Positions 33,426 to 46,500 of a DNA stretch of 64,000 bases are shown in pieces. Origin of the DNA: Cristatella mucedo (lineage: Eukaryota > Bryozoa > Phylactolaemata > Cristatellidae); contig WPIO01000132.1 of NCBI GenBank assembly GCA_009760855.2, positions 410,001 to 474,000 on the forward strand. Reading direction: 5' to 3'. The notes beneath the pieces were generated by a model. The model worked only from the letters and a program-made list of their open reading frames with translations, was not told where the DNA came from and made no database searches. Position 1 is the stretch's first letter. Each line of letters starts with the position of its first letter. The translations under genes and the position numbers were made by a program.

Positions 33426-33446
33426 AGGCTGTTTAATTAGCTAGGA

Positions 33447-33906
33447 TTTTTTTTATAATGTAATGTATCTCTGCCTGTATTTCGACAAAGCCACAAAGAC
33501 TATGTCGGTGCTAAGCAGGAGTGTTTTGTATAGCGCACTCACAGCCGAATCGGCTTTCGGTATACGTTCGGTAGCCAACGGACTTCATCTCACGCAACAA
33601 AGAGAAAGTGGGAAGCATAGCAGAGTCTGGAGAGCAATTGAGGTAGTGAGTAATATGGAAATAGCAGCTCAGGACCGCTGGAAAGGATGCGCCATAGTCG
33701 GCAGCAAGAGAGTAGTCGTCGTTGCGTTAGAATCGTGGATGTGAGTTTCACAGTCTTGGGCCTACAGAGCAAAAGCTTCTGTCACCAACGGTCTTTAAGC
33801 AGAGGAATGGAACCACTAATTTATTGTCCATGCAGGACCTGAGGGCACTGAGGAGGCTGAAACTGATGCAGCAGTACGGCTAGGCATGGTGGAGCCAAGC
33901 CGTGGA
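33447..33906 (-). mobile_element. LINE family B 3' fragment
   Basis: The 3' end at ATGTAATGTATCTCTGCC and the coding C-terminus match 26450-26890. It is 5'-truncated at about 33906. Frame is broken. Confidence 0.82.
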
Positions 33907-34704
33907 TAACCGTGGAGCAGGGGATACTGCAATTGACGTGTTTGATTTGGCAATGGGAAAAGTCATTTATTATATATCCTGTTGCATCCTTGGGATGTCG
34001 CATGCGACGTGTCCTTGCGTTTTGCCGTGACGTGACCTGCATAGCTGACAAGAGTGCGACAAGCGTGTAAACCACTGAGCTGCTGTTTTCTCGAGACTGT
34101 CGGATCGATGGCATCGATGCTTGGGAGCAGCCTGATATGATCATCAGCCTCGGGCTTCAGACTCTTTCACCTGATGGAGCTGTCAAATGCGCCGCCAATA
34201 GAGAGGTGGCGCTTGCACCCTCGCCAAACACAGACCCGAATTCGCTCATGCTTGCGGGGATGAGCCGGAAGTAGTGTATGTGAGCAAGTGGCGGCTGTAA
34301 AATTTAGGAGTGGCGCTCACATTAGGGTTGACGATATCTTGGAGTATGCACTGTGAGATCGCCCTCGGGGATCAAGGCAAGCAGTCACGTGAGCCTTGAC
34401 AGTGGAGCATCCTCGTCTCACGCTGCCGTGCGATAGCCGTTGTGCTTACGCTGTCGATGCCTCCAGGGGCGGTGCCGTGTGGCAAGGGTGCAATTGCCCC
34501 CCACAGACAGAGTTAAGTACTTATATTCTGGGGCGAATTTCCCCGGGCCCAAGGGGTAGGAGCAGTGTACCTTGCCCCCCAACCTGAAAATCCTGTCCTT
34601 GATCTTGAGGGGCTCCACTCCTCAGTGTTACTGGGGAGTGTTCTTTGGTGGAGGAGTGTTATTTGGTGCTTTCAAAGCCTAAGCAGCTTTCGGTGCCTAT
34701 GTCA
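33907..34704. other. unassigned sequence upstream of WASP
   Basis: No WASP start exon, core promoter or repeat family was recognised. Some short C-rich and G-rich runs occur at about 34495-34580. Confidence 0.45.
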
Positions 34705-34799
34705 ACTAAGAGAAAGTAAAAACCACAGTAGTAGCAGCTCAGGACGGCTGGAAATTATGCCTCTTGAGTCGGGAGCAGCATATAAGATACCGGTGCATA

Positions 34800-34819
34800 A
34801 GAAGTAAATGTACACACAT

Positions 34820-34876
<57 letters not shown>

Positions 34877-34922
34877 TAAATGTACACACATTAATATATA
34901 TATATAAGTAAATGTACACACA

Positions 34923-34958
<36 letters not shown>

Positions 34959-35025
34959 TAAATGTACACACATTAATATATATATATAAGTAAATGTACA
35001 CACATGAATATATATATATATATAT

Positions 35026-35061
<36 letters not shown>
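34800..35061. repeat. compound (TA)n / 18-bp spacer minisatellite
   Basis: The unit AAGTAAATGTACACACAT occurs five times, separated by TA runs of varied length (34802 onward to about 35005). The homologous site in copy 1 has one unit and one TA run, so the array expanded in copy 2 or shrank in copy 1 after duplication. Confidence 0.92.
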
Positions 35062-36214
35062 CGTTAATATTTTTATTTATATTTGCACCTTGAATCTAGA
35101 GATGGAGCAAGGCCATCTGGGCAGGGAGGCCTGGATTTTTGCTTGACCGATCCCAGCTGGCACGTCTAGTGCCACTGCTCAGGTAAGGTCAAGGCTTACG
35201 GTTGCCTGTCTTAGCCAAATATGTTCTATGCCTCTGCACATATTCGTGTGAGTCCACTAAAAGCCAAGAGGATCTAGCAGTCGTGACACTAGAGAGCTCT
35301 TCTTGGAACGTTCACAGTTGCTTGCAGTGGCGCAATGTGGTGGCCCAGTAGGCTTGTTATTTCCCACACTCAAGAGCGAGCCAGCAAGTCAGATCAGGCA
35401 ATTTAAGGCTAATTCTCGGCAGCGGCCGAGCGTTACCGAGCCACGAGAGCTGGTGCCAGCGGTGTGTCGGCTTGCATGTCACCCACAGATGGATGCGGCA
35501 TTGGTCGAAAAAAGAAGTGCGATTTTGAGTGGCTACAAGCTAAATCTCGGTGTGCACATGCATTCTCCTCGCAGGAGCTGCTGGGGGCTCGGTGCTGGGC
35601 GCTGACGTTGCCGAAGCAATTCGACCGTTGCCATGGCATGTCTCGCAGGTCCGATCTACCCAATAGAGACCTGCAACAGCTGCCTGTGCACCATCGGTGG
35701 AGAGAGGGCTTGCTCAAAGATGGCGGTCTCGTTTTTCTTATCTTGTTCTTTTCGTGTCAGGACGTCACTGCGCTTCTCTTTCAGGCAATCGATCTTGTGA
35801 AGCAATGCCTTCTGCTGCCACTGTTGCTTCTGCTGCTGCTGTTGATTAAATGCATTTCGGAACGAACTTGCTGGCAACTTGCTGGTCGCAGCACGTCATT
35901 TGAAGTGCACCGTTAGTGGTAGCTAGTATCATGTTGGTATCATGTTGTATCATGTTGGTCTGCTCTACTCGCCCGTGTTTCTTTGCCAGCTTGGTATGCA
36001 AATAACTGGCCTGCAAATCAGTGCAGCTAGTCTGTGGCTGGCAGTTTGGTAGCCACGCCTGCCTGCCCATGCTGCTGCTACTGATTTGTTGTTTTTACTC
36101 TGTCTTCCTTCACCGAAGTGACGAGGGTGCCGACTTCGTGCCCGTGCACTCGTGGACTTCGTGCCCGTGCACTCGTTTGGATCTCAGTGCTAGTGCGCGA
36201 TTCCTTTGTTTTAG

Positions 36215-36355
36215 GCCGTGTGCTATGCAGCAGTTCAGGTCTTCCGCGCTGCGCCGCCGAACAGGAATGTCTGGACTAAGAAATGTGCCGGAGTTGCTGC
36301 TTACATTAAAGATAGCAACAAGAAGTCGTACTACATTCGTGTGTACGACGTCAAG
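36215..36355 (+). CDS. WASP exon: WH1 part a
   Basis: Acceptor TTTTAG at 36209-36214, donor GTTGGT at 36356, phase 0 at both ends. It encodes [20 protein letters not shown] then [20 protein letters not shown] and IRVYDVK, matching the WH1 strands that follow the LATAVVQLY helix/strand in vertebrate WASP. The upstream part of WH1 (LLGxxC) must lie in an earlier exon. Confidence 0.92.
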
Positions 36356-39300
36356 GTTGGTTGCCTCGGGCAAGCAGCCCGTGCTGCTGGCGATGCAGAA
36401 TCTTGGTTTTTTTTTAATTATTTTTTTGCTGACCAATGCCGTCGCACTCTCGTCTAGAATCCCTTGCTGCTTATGGAGCAGGAGCTCTATACAGACTTTC
36501 ACACGAAGTACCAGGAACCGCGACCTTTCTTCCACACTTTCGAAGCGAACGTAAGCGCCGGCACGGTGGGCTCGTCAGCGCAGCTTCGACTTGCTTCAAA
36601 GTCTACCGTCGCTGTGCGCCGCCACCCGTGCGATTCCAACCGTGAGCTCAGGCCGCGTGCCTACTTCGAACTTAGCGAGCTAGGAGCAGGGCTCCACTGC
36701 CGGCTAGCCCCCAGACTGCAGCCAAATGGCACGTCAGCCCGGTTTTCTTACTTCGGGCAGTGAAACTACAGCTGCCCTGCCAGCCAGGCTTGCCAAGGCG
36801 CAGCCCAAAGGCTACTATCTGTCTGTGACTAAAGTCTGCTTATCACTGGCTTCTGGAACTTTGTATGTCATTTCGGTCTTTACTTTGGCATTTTGCTGGT
36901 CTGCTCGTAAGAGTTTGACGAATTTCGATGAACTTTCTAACTTTGGACTTTAGCTTTGCTAAAATGAAACTTCGAGCCGGCGACCTCGCTACCATTTACT
37001 ATGCACTCAAAAGAACTCGTTAGCGGCTGCCATCACGACAATCCCCGACTCGATGACGTTCGTCGAAGAAAGCTGTAGCGCTGAGGATTTGCTAGAGACT
37101 TGCAGGCACCATTGTCCACCTCCCTTCTCTCTCCTCCCCCCCAGGGCCGCTCTATCTGACTGGTCGGTGAGGAGGCAGCCGGAAATGCTCAGCACCGTGC
37201 TGCAGAGTGCTCGAAAACCTGTGCTTGTTATCGGCGGCCTCCCATTTCCATCTCCCACTCCAGCTGCCTTCAGGCGCTTTTTTCGGCCGATGCAGCAGCC
37301 GCCGCAGGGCTCCTCATGCTGCTCATGCTGCTGATGTGAGACCCGCTTGCGGCTGCTGTGCCGGTGCCTCTCGCTGCCGTCAGTAGGGAGCGAGTGAAGC
37401 TGTAGCCTTGCCGTTGTGCCTGGGCCTGTCCGTGGGCAGGCCCAGGCACACACAGCGGTCAGGCAGCAAGCTGCTTCGCCTGCCCGGCAATGGTGGCAAA
37501 GTGAAGGTCGGCTGCTTAGCGAGGCTCGTTTATCTTCAGTGGCAACAGAGCGCTGGCGACCTGCCCCTGCTATCGCCCCCTCTCAGCGGCAGCAGCAGTA
37601 GCAGAAGGCATCGAGGGACGGCTTGTGCGGCGCTCCGACGCCTCGACCGCCGCCTCGGCAGCAGTAGCTCCAGCATGTAGGCTGGAGGGGGGACAGGGGG
37701 ATGAGCTCGCAATGGTTCCGTTTGTGCGGCAGCGGCCGCTTGACAGCACGGCATGCTGCGCTTCCGTGCAGGACTGCCAGACGGGATTGAACTTTGCTGA
37801 CGAGGGAGAAGCCGATACCTTTAGAGTAGCCATCAAGAGCAGGGGCGATCGCCCGCGAAATGGAGGTGAGCTTTCCTTGCGTGCGAGCCTCAGCTCTCTG
37901 GCCGTCTTTGTCGGTGCATGTCGATTCTGTGTCCGCAGCGCCAGTGTCCAGGCTAAACGGGTGTCATGCCGAGAGTTTTCCATAGCTCGTCGGATATGGC
38001 TGGAGCAGCATTTGCTGCAAACTTGATTTGTGCCACTCTTCATGGGATCATGCAACTATGGCAGGCAGAGAAGCGTAGGCCGAGTCGGTGGAGCGCTCGA
38101 TGATATGAGCAGCTCACAAGTGCCAGCACAGGATGTAAGCCAGAATGCAAGGTTCCAAGTTCGACGCAAGGTAGAAAATGTCATCGGTCGTGCAAGAACC
38201 GTGGACGGGAATCACAGACTGCCAGACTCGAAACTTAGTGCCGGGAGATCTGGAGATCGAGGCAGCTGCAGAATCCGGTAGTCTCTCGATGCCTTAACAG
38301 TAATAATAATACATTTCATATAGTGCTCTCAGAGAACTCAATCTTTTTCTAGGCACTTTACAGTTGCTGCAACGGAAGCACGATCGAATAATTAGTGGTG
38401 ACATGCTCAATGACAACAAGCATAACATGGTTTGGGGTGACATGCACAGGGTCAGCATGCAAATATGGTTAGTGGCAGCATGCACAGTGTCAGCGTAAAG
38501 GATGAATAACATGGACCCACTAAATGCTGTGATAAATAGGGACATTGTATGTGGTCATGTCAAGTGGTGTCGTGACAAAAGTTGGAAGTGAGTTCCAGGC
38601 TTTGGGAGTATACAAACTAAAGGCACGGTCTCCAAAGGATTTGAGCTTTGTATGAGGTATTGGTAAACTGTTGGATTCCGAAAAACAGGTGGTACGATGC
38701 TTGGCCTGGTGGGGCAGTAGATAATATATGTTGGCTGGAGCCAAAGAATGAAGGGACCTAAAGGCGAGTGACAAAACCTTGTAGATGATGCGTGGCTTGA
38801 CTGGGAGCCAGAGCTTGTAAGCAAGAAGTGGTGTGCTGTGGCAAGTGCAATGCCCAAGCCATACAAGCCTGGCTGCAGAGTTTTGCACCAGCTGCAAATG
38901 CCTAAGTGCATCGACCGGTCGACCAGCAAGCAGTGAGCTACAGAAGTCGAGATGGGATGTCACAAATGTGTGGACCAATTTAGATGTGGTGTCCCTGTCT
39001 AAAGAAGCCCGAATTTTAGCAATGTTATGTAGCTGAAAATAGGCAGACTTGACTGTGGAGCTGATATGGTCGTCTAATGAAAGGTCACTTTGGAACAGGA
39101 CACTTGGATGCAGTGCAGATTTCAGCATCTTGTCGATAGTATTGCTTTCTTTTCGAAATGGCATTTGTGGGCTCGTGTTACGTGGGCTTATGGGACTCTG
39201 GCCGCTGCTTGCATCAGGAAACTAGCAGCTTTGTTGCTAGCATGTCGACAGCAGTCGTGTTTTCATCATCGTTTCGATCGTTCTTCAGTGAAACGCTCTC

Positions 39301-42300
39301 TAGTAAGGTAAAAAAAAAAAGTGAAAACCCACTTAATATACAGCATCATTTATATATTGCCAGGAGAGCTTTAGTATCTATAACGCGCTTGCAGCAGGCG
39401 ATGGTGGATTGCCAGCTGCATGACTCGAACCTTGGATCTCATCCCGGAAATGGAGCACCTTCCCTTAGAAAAAGATCTGTGGCAAAGGAAAGTTTCTCTT
39501 GCGTTGGCCTGCTTATGTCGCACCGTTTGTCTGTCCACTTTGTTTTGTACCCATTCCTCCCACCGTTTCTTTTCCATAGCTCGCTCTGTGTTTGTAGCAG
39601 CTCAGGCTGCCATTGGCCATATCTAGCAGGTGGTGATTGCGGTACTTCAAAGCTATGCGTGAAAGCTGCTGCAATTCTGCGGCATGGCGCGTCCGTGACA
39701 GTTTGGTGCTGTGCGATTGATCGAAGCTCGAGTACGCGGCTTACGGGAGCAAGCATCGTTTAACAGGGAAGAGTGTGAGGTTGAACTCGGCAGCCGTTCC
39801 AGCAGCAGCAGCAGCGCCAGCAGCCCCAGCAGCAAGCAAGCCACCACCGCAGCAAGTCTCTTCGCCCACGCAGCCGTATGTGAACGCCAGACCGATCGCA
39901 GGTAGGTCAAAGAGTGGCTGCAGTGCGCTCAAATCTTCTTCATAGCACCAAGTGCTGATCAAGGTTGCCTGGCACGGCTGCCTGTTTTATGAGAATGAAC
40001 GCACTGCGCTGTATTCATGGCTGGCTCGCTTGGCTGATGCTTTGACCGCAGCTGCCGCCCTCGCTTGCTTGCTCGGCGTGCTGAGTGGCTGTTGCCGGTC
40101 ACGTGTTCTCTCGACCGAGTGCTCGGCTCGATTCTGCAGTGAATCGGTGCCTCAGTTGACTTACAATCGTTTAGTTGACAGTGACCAGCACCCGGGGAGC
40201 AGATATGCTGGTTGCTGGCTGACGATGTAGGCGATGTTTGATGTTGATCTGAACAGTATGTAGTGTACTTACGATTCTTAGAAAAGCTTCCAGTCAGGAG
40301 CAGGGGGAGCTCTCAGTCTGCGTGGCATCTGCTCGTCTTAGCATTTACCCTTTTTAGGCAAGTTGTCCTGCGTGCACTTATTTCTTATCGTACATCTCAT
40401 CGTACAGGTTTTTTTCGAGCCTAGAAAGAGCTTTAGTTTCCCTAAATTATTATTATTATTATTACTGCCTACCAGAACTCCTTGATGCTACAGCAGTGAT
40501 AAAGCAGTGCCATTCTTGGGTGTGTAACCACAAGTAAGGCAACATTCAGTCAGAAGCTCACACTGCCAGAGGTACACTTCCAGAGGTCATGCTTCCAGAG
40601 GTCATGGGATGGGCTGTCAGAGGCAACTGTCAGGGAGGCTACAATGAGGGTATGGCCTGCTGAGCCCCCTTCCACATGTCCGTGGTGGGTTCCTGTGATT
40701 CGGTAAATTTAGCCTATCGAGCAGGCACGATTCCAAAAGGCATCGTTCTCAAAGCACTGTTATAATGACAAAGTTTCGAGTTAGCAACACCAGAAGCGAA
40801 TTACGTAACACATTTCCTAATTGACATCTGTCCGGCATGTACATTTGGGTCTTTATGAAGATGTCGAGGCTCCCAAATGTAAGTGGATGCTAATTACCTG
40901 TGGTCTTAAATACATAGACCCTCTTATTGTTATAACCGTTAGTATTATTATTAGTATCACTTGTATGACTCGCATGGTTTTGGCTGTACTTTTGTGGGTG
41001 TATTTGATCACGCCCCACCTGCATCATTGGAAGTCTTCTCATTGCTACTAAACGTCATTTGTTGTAGGTCTTTTGATGTTGCATGCCCGTGCTAGGTCAT
41101 GTCGAGAGATTAGCGGAGCAGAAACATGAAGAGCACTAGCATTGCATAGTTTCTGCAGTATATGATGAAGAACTTGATTCGAAAGTCACCTCAGGCACTG
41201 CCACTCATCTTATATGCTTCAGTGTGTGTATCACAATGATTATCTATCGAGGGTGTTGCTAGAGTTTTTGTGTTGCTACTCTGATATTTTATATCTGTCT
41301 TGGCCATAAAGAATGCATCTTCGAGCCGTTAGACCAGACTGCTACCTAAATTGTGGGAAATTCAGCCACATATCACCACTGCTAAGTGCCGATCGTGCCG
41401 TGGCTTCCGGTCAGTAACAGATGTGCTGTCATGCCTATCAATCAGTCTATTCATGCCGACAGCATTACTTTTTAACTTGTTTTTGCATTCATTTCAGCCA
41501 CTCCATCTGCGAGCACACAGAATTTGAACACTGCATCATCCACGGCTAGCCTCAACGAAAGGAAAGTGCAGAAGAAAGGCAAAGGTGGCAAGGACCGGCC
41601 AAAAATTACCAAAGGCGACATAGGGCAGCCAATGGATTTCCGTCATGTCAACCACGTTGGCTGGGATCCTGAGAAAGGCTTTCGTGTACGTATGCCTGTA
41701 TTGTCATATGATAAGATGTGTTGGTAGGAAAGCATCGTATCGAGCTGCACTGCTGCAGCCTTAGCAATTTGTGAGACAGTTTTCCAGAAAAATGTCACTT
41801 TCCATTGGTACTGTGGTGCACTGTAGCTTCATTTTGACCGGTGTCTATGTAAGCTAATAATTGACGATTGACTGCTAAATTGCAGGGTGGTCAGTCTTGC
41901 TGCTGTAATGTCCGGCATTGCCAAATAATATGACCATGCTTGCTGCTGTGATACCTAGCGATAACAGGCTTTTGGATCTGCTGCCAGTGCATTTTCTTTT
42001 CCGGCATTGGCTAGCCACATAATTGCTTGCTTGTGCAAGAATCGCCATAGAACTCGGCCTACAGGTTCGGTGCATAGGCAGCCATGTTCATGGACTTGAC
42101 TCCATGCTTGTGGGTTAACTAGTCCCGAGTTCGTCAACAGGCAAGTAGATCCTTGGGGTTTGCCTGTGAGCCAACATAGTAGAAAACGTAGGGTAGCTAG
42201 GCAGCTGCTGCAGTAAGAATAATTTGTCTTTTGACTCACATTAGATCTCTTTGCCTCGGTCACTCTCAGCTTGGCCCTGTTCTCATGCGATCCCTGAGAA

Positions 42301-43472
42301 AGTGAGCTGGTGGCTTGTATGCCAACTTTCCAGCATATCAAGTCGAGGTCTTTTGCTTGCTCACTCACTCATTTTCTCTCTTTCTCTCTCTCTCATGCTC
42401 TCTCAGCATGTCTAAGTGCATTTATTTGTACTGTTATTTATATTTTTACATTTGTGTTTGTATGGATATATCTATTTAGGTAGTTTGAAACTGTTATAGG
42501 TTTTTTACTAGTGGCATAGCATGCTGCGACTCCAGGCTATGCCTCGCTGGTACCCTAAGATGCTTTCCTTAGTTTTTATATCGCTGAAATAACCTTGTCC
42601 CTGCTTTATTCGCTGCACGATAGTGCCTAAAAAGTGAAAAGAGAATGCATCGGAAGCGGCGCACGGGCTCTCCTGTTGCATCCAGGCAATGCGTTGTGTT
42701 GTACAGACCGAGCCTGCTTCCCACATTCAAAACCTACGTTTCATCCGTGCTGCTGAGAGTACCTAGCTTTTGGTTGACCTCTGAATTTAAATCGCTCTGT
42801 GCTGTTGCTGTTATCGTGGGCTCACTGTTAGACTAGATGAAACCACGAAACACAGTGCTCATTTAGCTCGTGTAGTAACATTGCAGACATTTTTGTCGAC
42901 GTTCAAGGCCAATCGATTGATGTAATAAAAAGCATCAATCATACCGATAAGACGATGTTATCGTGCCCAAAGAAAGCCAGATATCTGTATAGTTACTTCA
43001 CATGTTACAGAAGAGAAGCATGCCAATTGGTGAATGATAACATCCAGAGTATTAGCACGCTTAAGCGCACAACGAACAGTTCAACAGGACAGAGGTGGTG
43101 TTATGAACACGTGGGTGTTTAGCTTCTTTTTAGATTACTTGTCATTGTGATGCTTGTCAGGCATGAGCTCTCGGATGACTCGACTAGCAGAGCCATCAAA
43201 GCGTTCTACGGGAGTCCCTGTTTTGGTTAGTCTACGAGCTAGTCATGCAAGAATGAGATAGCGAGGCGGCAGGCAATAAAGGCAATCGCAGAGGGCTGTA
43301 TACTACGTCCCCAGCAAATGCAACTTTCCTGTGATCAATCTGGGGGGCGGAGCAAGGAGAAAGCAGCAAGACTTATAGAAATTATTGTAATTAGAAATAA
43401 ATGTATATATATGTTTAATCATTATGATGTTATTTATAATATATATACATGTATAGTTATTATGATGTTATG

Positions 43473-43567
<95 letters not shown>

Positions 43568-46500
43568 CTATATTATTCTTGTATTGTAAGATTTATAGGA
43601 AGATTGGCCATGTAAGCTCCATACAAGCAATAAGACCGGAGTAGCACAGAATTAGGTAGGAATCAAGACTCACTGTGTATACCTGGTTGCAATAGCTGAA
43701 AGAAGGCATACTTGACCGTGGAACTGGATGTGGTCATCTAGGTCACATCAGTTCGGAACAGGACACCCAGATTGCATTCAGATGCTGCTGCGCTGGTGAT
43801 ATGCCGGTCAAACCCGTTTTGAGGGCCAGGTTTTTTCTTATTTCTGAATGACTCGTGGCTTGCCCATTACTAGTTAGTTGCTTTTTATCCTTGTACACTT
43901 AGAGGAGGGTCGTGTTTTGTAAATATCATGCCCTGCATTTTCGGTGCGTATTCTCAGTTCGGTGCTTATTCTCAGCTCAAGACAGTTGGCGACAGAAGCT
44001 TTAGCTCTGCAGGTCCTAGACTGTGGAACTGGCTTCCACAATTCTTACGCAACGACAGCTACTCTCCAACTGCCGACTATGGCACATCTTTTTCAGCGGT
44101 CCTGCACTGCTACTTCTATGCTACTCACTACCTCAACTGCTCTCCTGACTCTGCTATGCTTCCCACTTTCTCTTTGTTGCGTGAGACGAAGTCTGTTGGC
44201 TACCGAATGCGTACCGAAAGCCGCTTAGGCTGTGAGTTCGCTATACAAAACTCTCCTGCGTAACACCCACGTCTGGTCTTTATGACTTTGTGGAGTTACT
44301 GACGGAGATACATTACATTACATTCTCGTGTCGTACGGCGCCATTCAGGACACGGTCGCATCGCGTCGCAGCTTCGGATGTACTCTTTTTTAGATGAGCG
44401 AGCTCGATGACGACATCAAGTCAGTATTCCAACAAGCCGGAGTCACGGAGGACATGATGAAGGATGAAGAGACGCGGAACATGGTGTACGGTATTATCGA
44501 GGAGAAGGGTGGCTTTGAGGCCGTTAAGAAGGAGGCGCAGGCAGCAAAGTACCCGCCTCTACAACAGGCCTCTACATTGTTCGGGGCGCGTGAGTGGCGC
44601 ACGCGACAGCTGTTTCTCATCCCTGCCGGCCGGCCAGCCGGTCCCTGCCCCTGTCGCATGTGCGCAAGCTTCGGACGCGGGTCGAAGGGCGCTCACTCGT
44701 GAAGGATGCACATCGCCTGCCTGTTCGTTTCTTTCTTGTAGCGGCCATACCGGCACCACCTTCTCGCCCGCTGCCTCCGCCACCCTACGACAGCTGCCCT
44801 CTTCCTCCTCCTCCTCCTTCATACACGCGTGCCGGCGCGCCGCCCCCGCCCCCGTCGGTGCCGCCCCGAGGCCCGACTGCTCCTGCGCCTGGCCCTCTGA
44901 GCCAGAGAGGGCCGATGGCACGAGCTCCTGATGTGCCGCCGCCTCCGCCACCGTTCGGCGCCGTTGGAATGGGCGTGCCTCCTCCGCCGCCCCCTCCGTC
45001 CAATCGTTCCGGTGCGCCGGCTCCGCCGCCTCCTCCCCCGCCGATGCCGCCGCCGCCTCCGTTTGGGACGGGGACTGGCGGTCAGCCACCGCCCCCTCCT
45101 CCACCGCCTGTGGGCCAGCAGCAAGGCGGACGGTCGGCGCTGCTCAGTCAAATCCAGCAGGGCGCTCAGCTGAAGAAGGCCTCGTCGGCCACGTCGCCTG
45201 TCGAGGGCCCGGCCGACGATCGCAACGCCTTGCTGACGGCGATTCGCCAAGGAACCAAGCTGAACAAGGCGAGTACCCCGAGCCCCAGACCGAGCGCTCG
45301 CTCGTGCCCATTCGCGGACTTCAGCTAGGAGCGAGGCTTCGGAGCAGATGCTGCAGCCTCGAGCAAAACCTCGCGATGCTGGCGCTGCTGCTCCTACGCT
45401 GCAGTCGATGCTGGAGCTACAGCTTTCTTGTTTCGGTGCCATTGTGCCGGAAGTACGTGCGCTGCTATGGAGAGAGCAGCAGCCATTTATGTACTGCCCC
45501 AGTTCCTGGCAAACCGGGATTCAGTGGGTGACTGGGGCGAGGGGTCTCGGCTGTGCTGCATTAATCTGTGCCGCCTTGCTCAGCACCAAGGCACGTGTGT
45601 AGCACCATCTGAGAACTCAATGTCTGTCTAGGTAGGCACTTTACTCGCGCTTCGGAAAGGAATCATTCAATTGGTTAGTGCTTGCATTCAGAGTCAGCAC
45701 GAACAAGCGTGCTAAGGACGATTAGCATGGCCGAGCAAGTTTTGCTTGGGTCACTTGGGAATCTAGCTCATTTTTTTAGTTTGTTACTTCAGTCGGTAGC
45801 GAGTTCTAGGCTCGGTTGGCTTACGGGAAACGAGGGCATGGTCTCCAAGGAAACCGAAGGTACGGTCTCCATCTGATTTGAGATTAGTTGCCAGTTAAAC
45901 GACTTGAATCGGAGCAGCAGGCAGTGCGATGCCTAGCCCTATTGGGAAGTAGATCAGATAATTAGTGTGGAGCAAGAGAATTAAGCCTAGGTCGTAGCCC
46001 GTGGCGACCCGGATCCTAGGTTCGAGTCCTGCATTTGTCGATCCTTTATTTATTGATCACTGCAAGTGGTAGTGATAGTGTGAAGGGTATTTTGCCATAA
46101 TAATAATCATAATAATACGTTTGATTAAGCGCCCTCAGAGAAATCAGTCTCTTTCTAGGCGCTTTAGAATTGCTGCAAAGGAAGCACGATCGAATGGTTA
46201 AAAAGTGGTGGCATCTCAATAAACAACAAGAAGCACATGGTTAGGAGTGACATGCACAGGGTCAGCATGTAAGTATGGTTAGTGGCAGCATGCAACAGTG
46301 CCAGCATGCACAAGCACTTAAAGGATGAATCACAGGGACCCACTAAATGCTGTCATAAATAGGTGCATTTTTTAAGTTCTTTATAAATATGGACAAATCA
46401 GGGGATGTCGTGACGCAGGTCGGGAGTGAGTTCCGGGCTTTGGGAGCATGCTAAAAGCATGAACTAAAGGCACGGTCACCAAATGGTTTGACGCTTGTAA

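Larger units (their letters stand above)
34705..36834 (+). repeat. segmental duplication, left block of copy 2
   Basis: Counterpart of 5375-7164. It contains the first two recognised WASP exons and their upstream sequence. At 35719 the sequence AAGATGGCGGTCTC looks like a YY1-type start context, and the ATG is lost in copy 1 (AAGATAGCGG), but the frame after it closes after 26 codons and does not lead into WH1. Confidence 0.88.
40941..44890 (+). repeat. segmental duplication, right block of copy 2
   Basis: Counterpart of 8871-12280, covering the CRIB and GBD exons. Copy 2 additionally holds a LINE B insertion (about 43975-44325) and an enlarged (TA)n array (43475-43563). Confidence 0.92.

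Noticed and set aside
35464-35916. SQELLGARCWALT at about 35570 as the missing start of WH1
   Set aside because: It superficially resembles the LLGxxCxxL block, but no donor joins it in phase to 36215, and a one-base length difference from copy 1 breaks the frame.
44549-44554. GTACCC as the donor of the GBD exon
   Set aside because: It would leave phase 2, which does not fit the phase of the polyproline exon; GTGAGT at 44590 fits.
44559-45442. Long Gly/Arg/Glu-rich ORFs on the minus strand opposite the WASP polyproline exon
   Set aside because: They are mirror images of proline and WH2 codons, with no independent domain.
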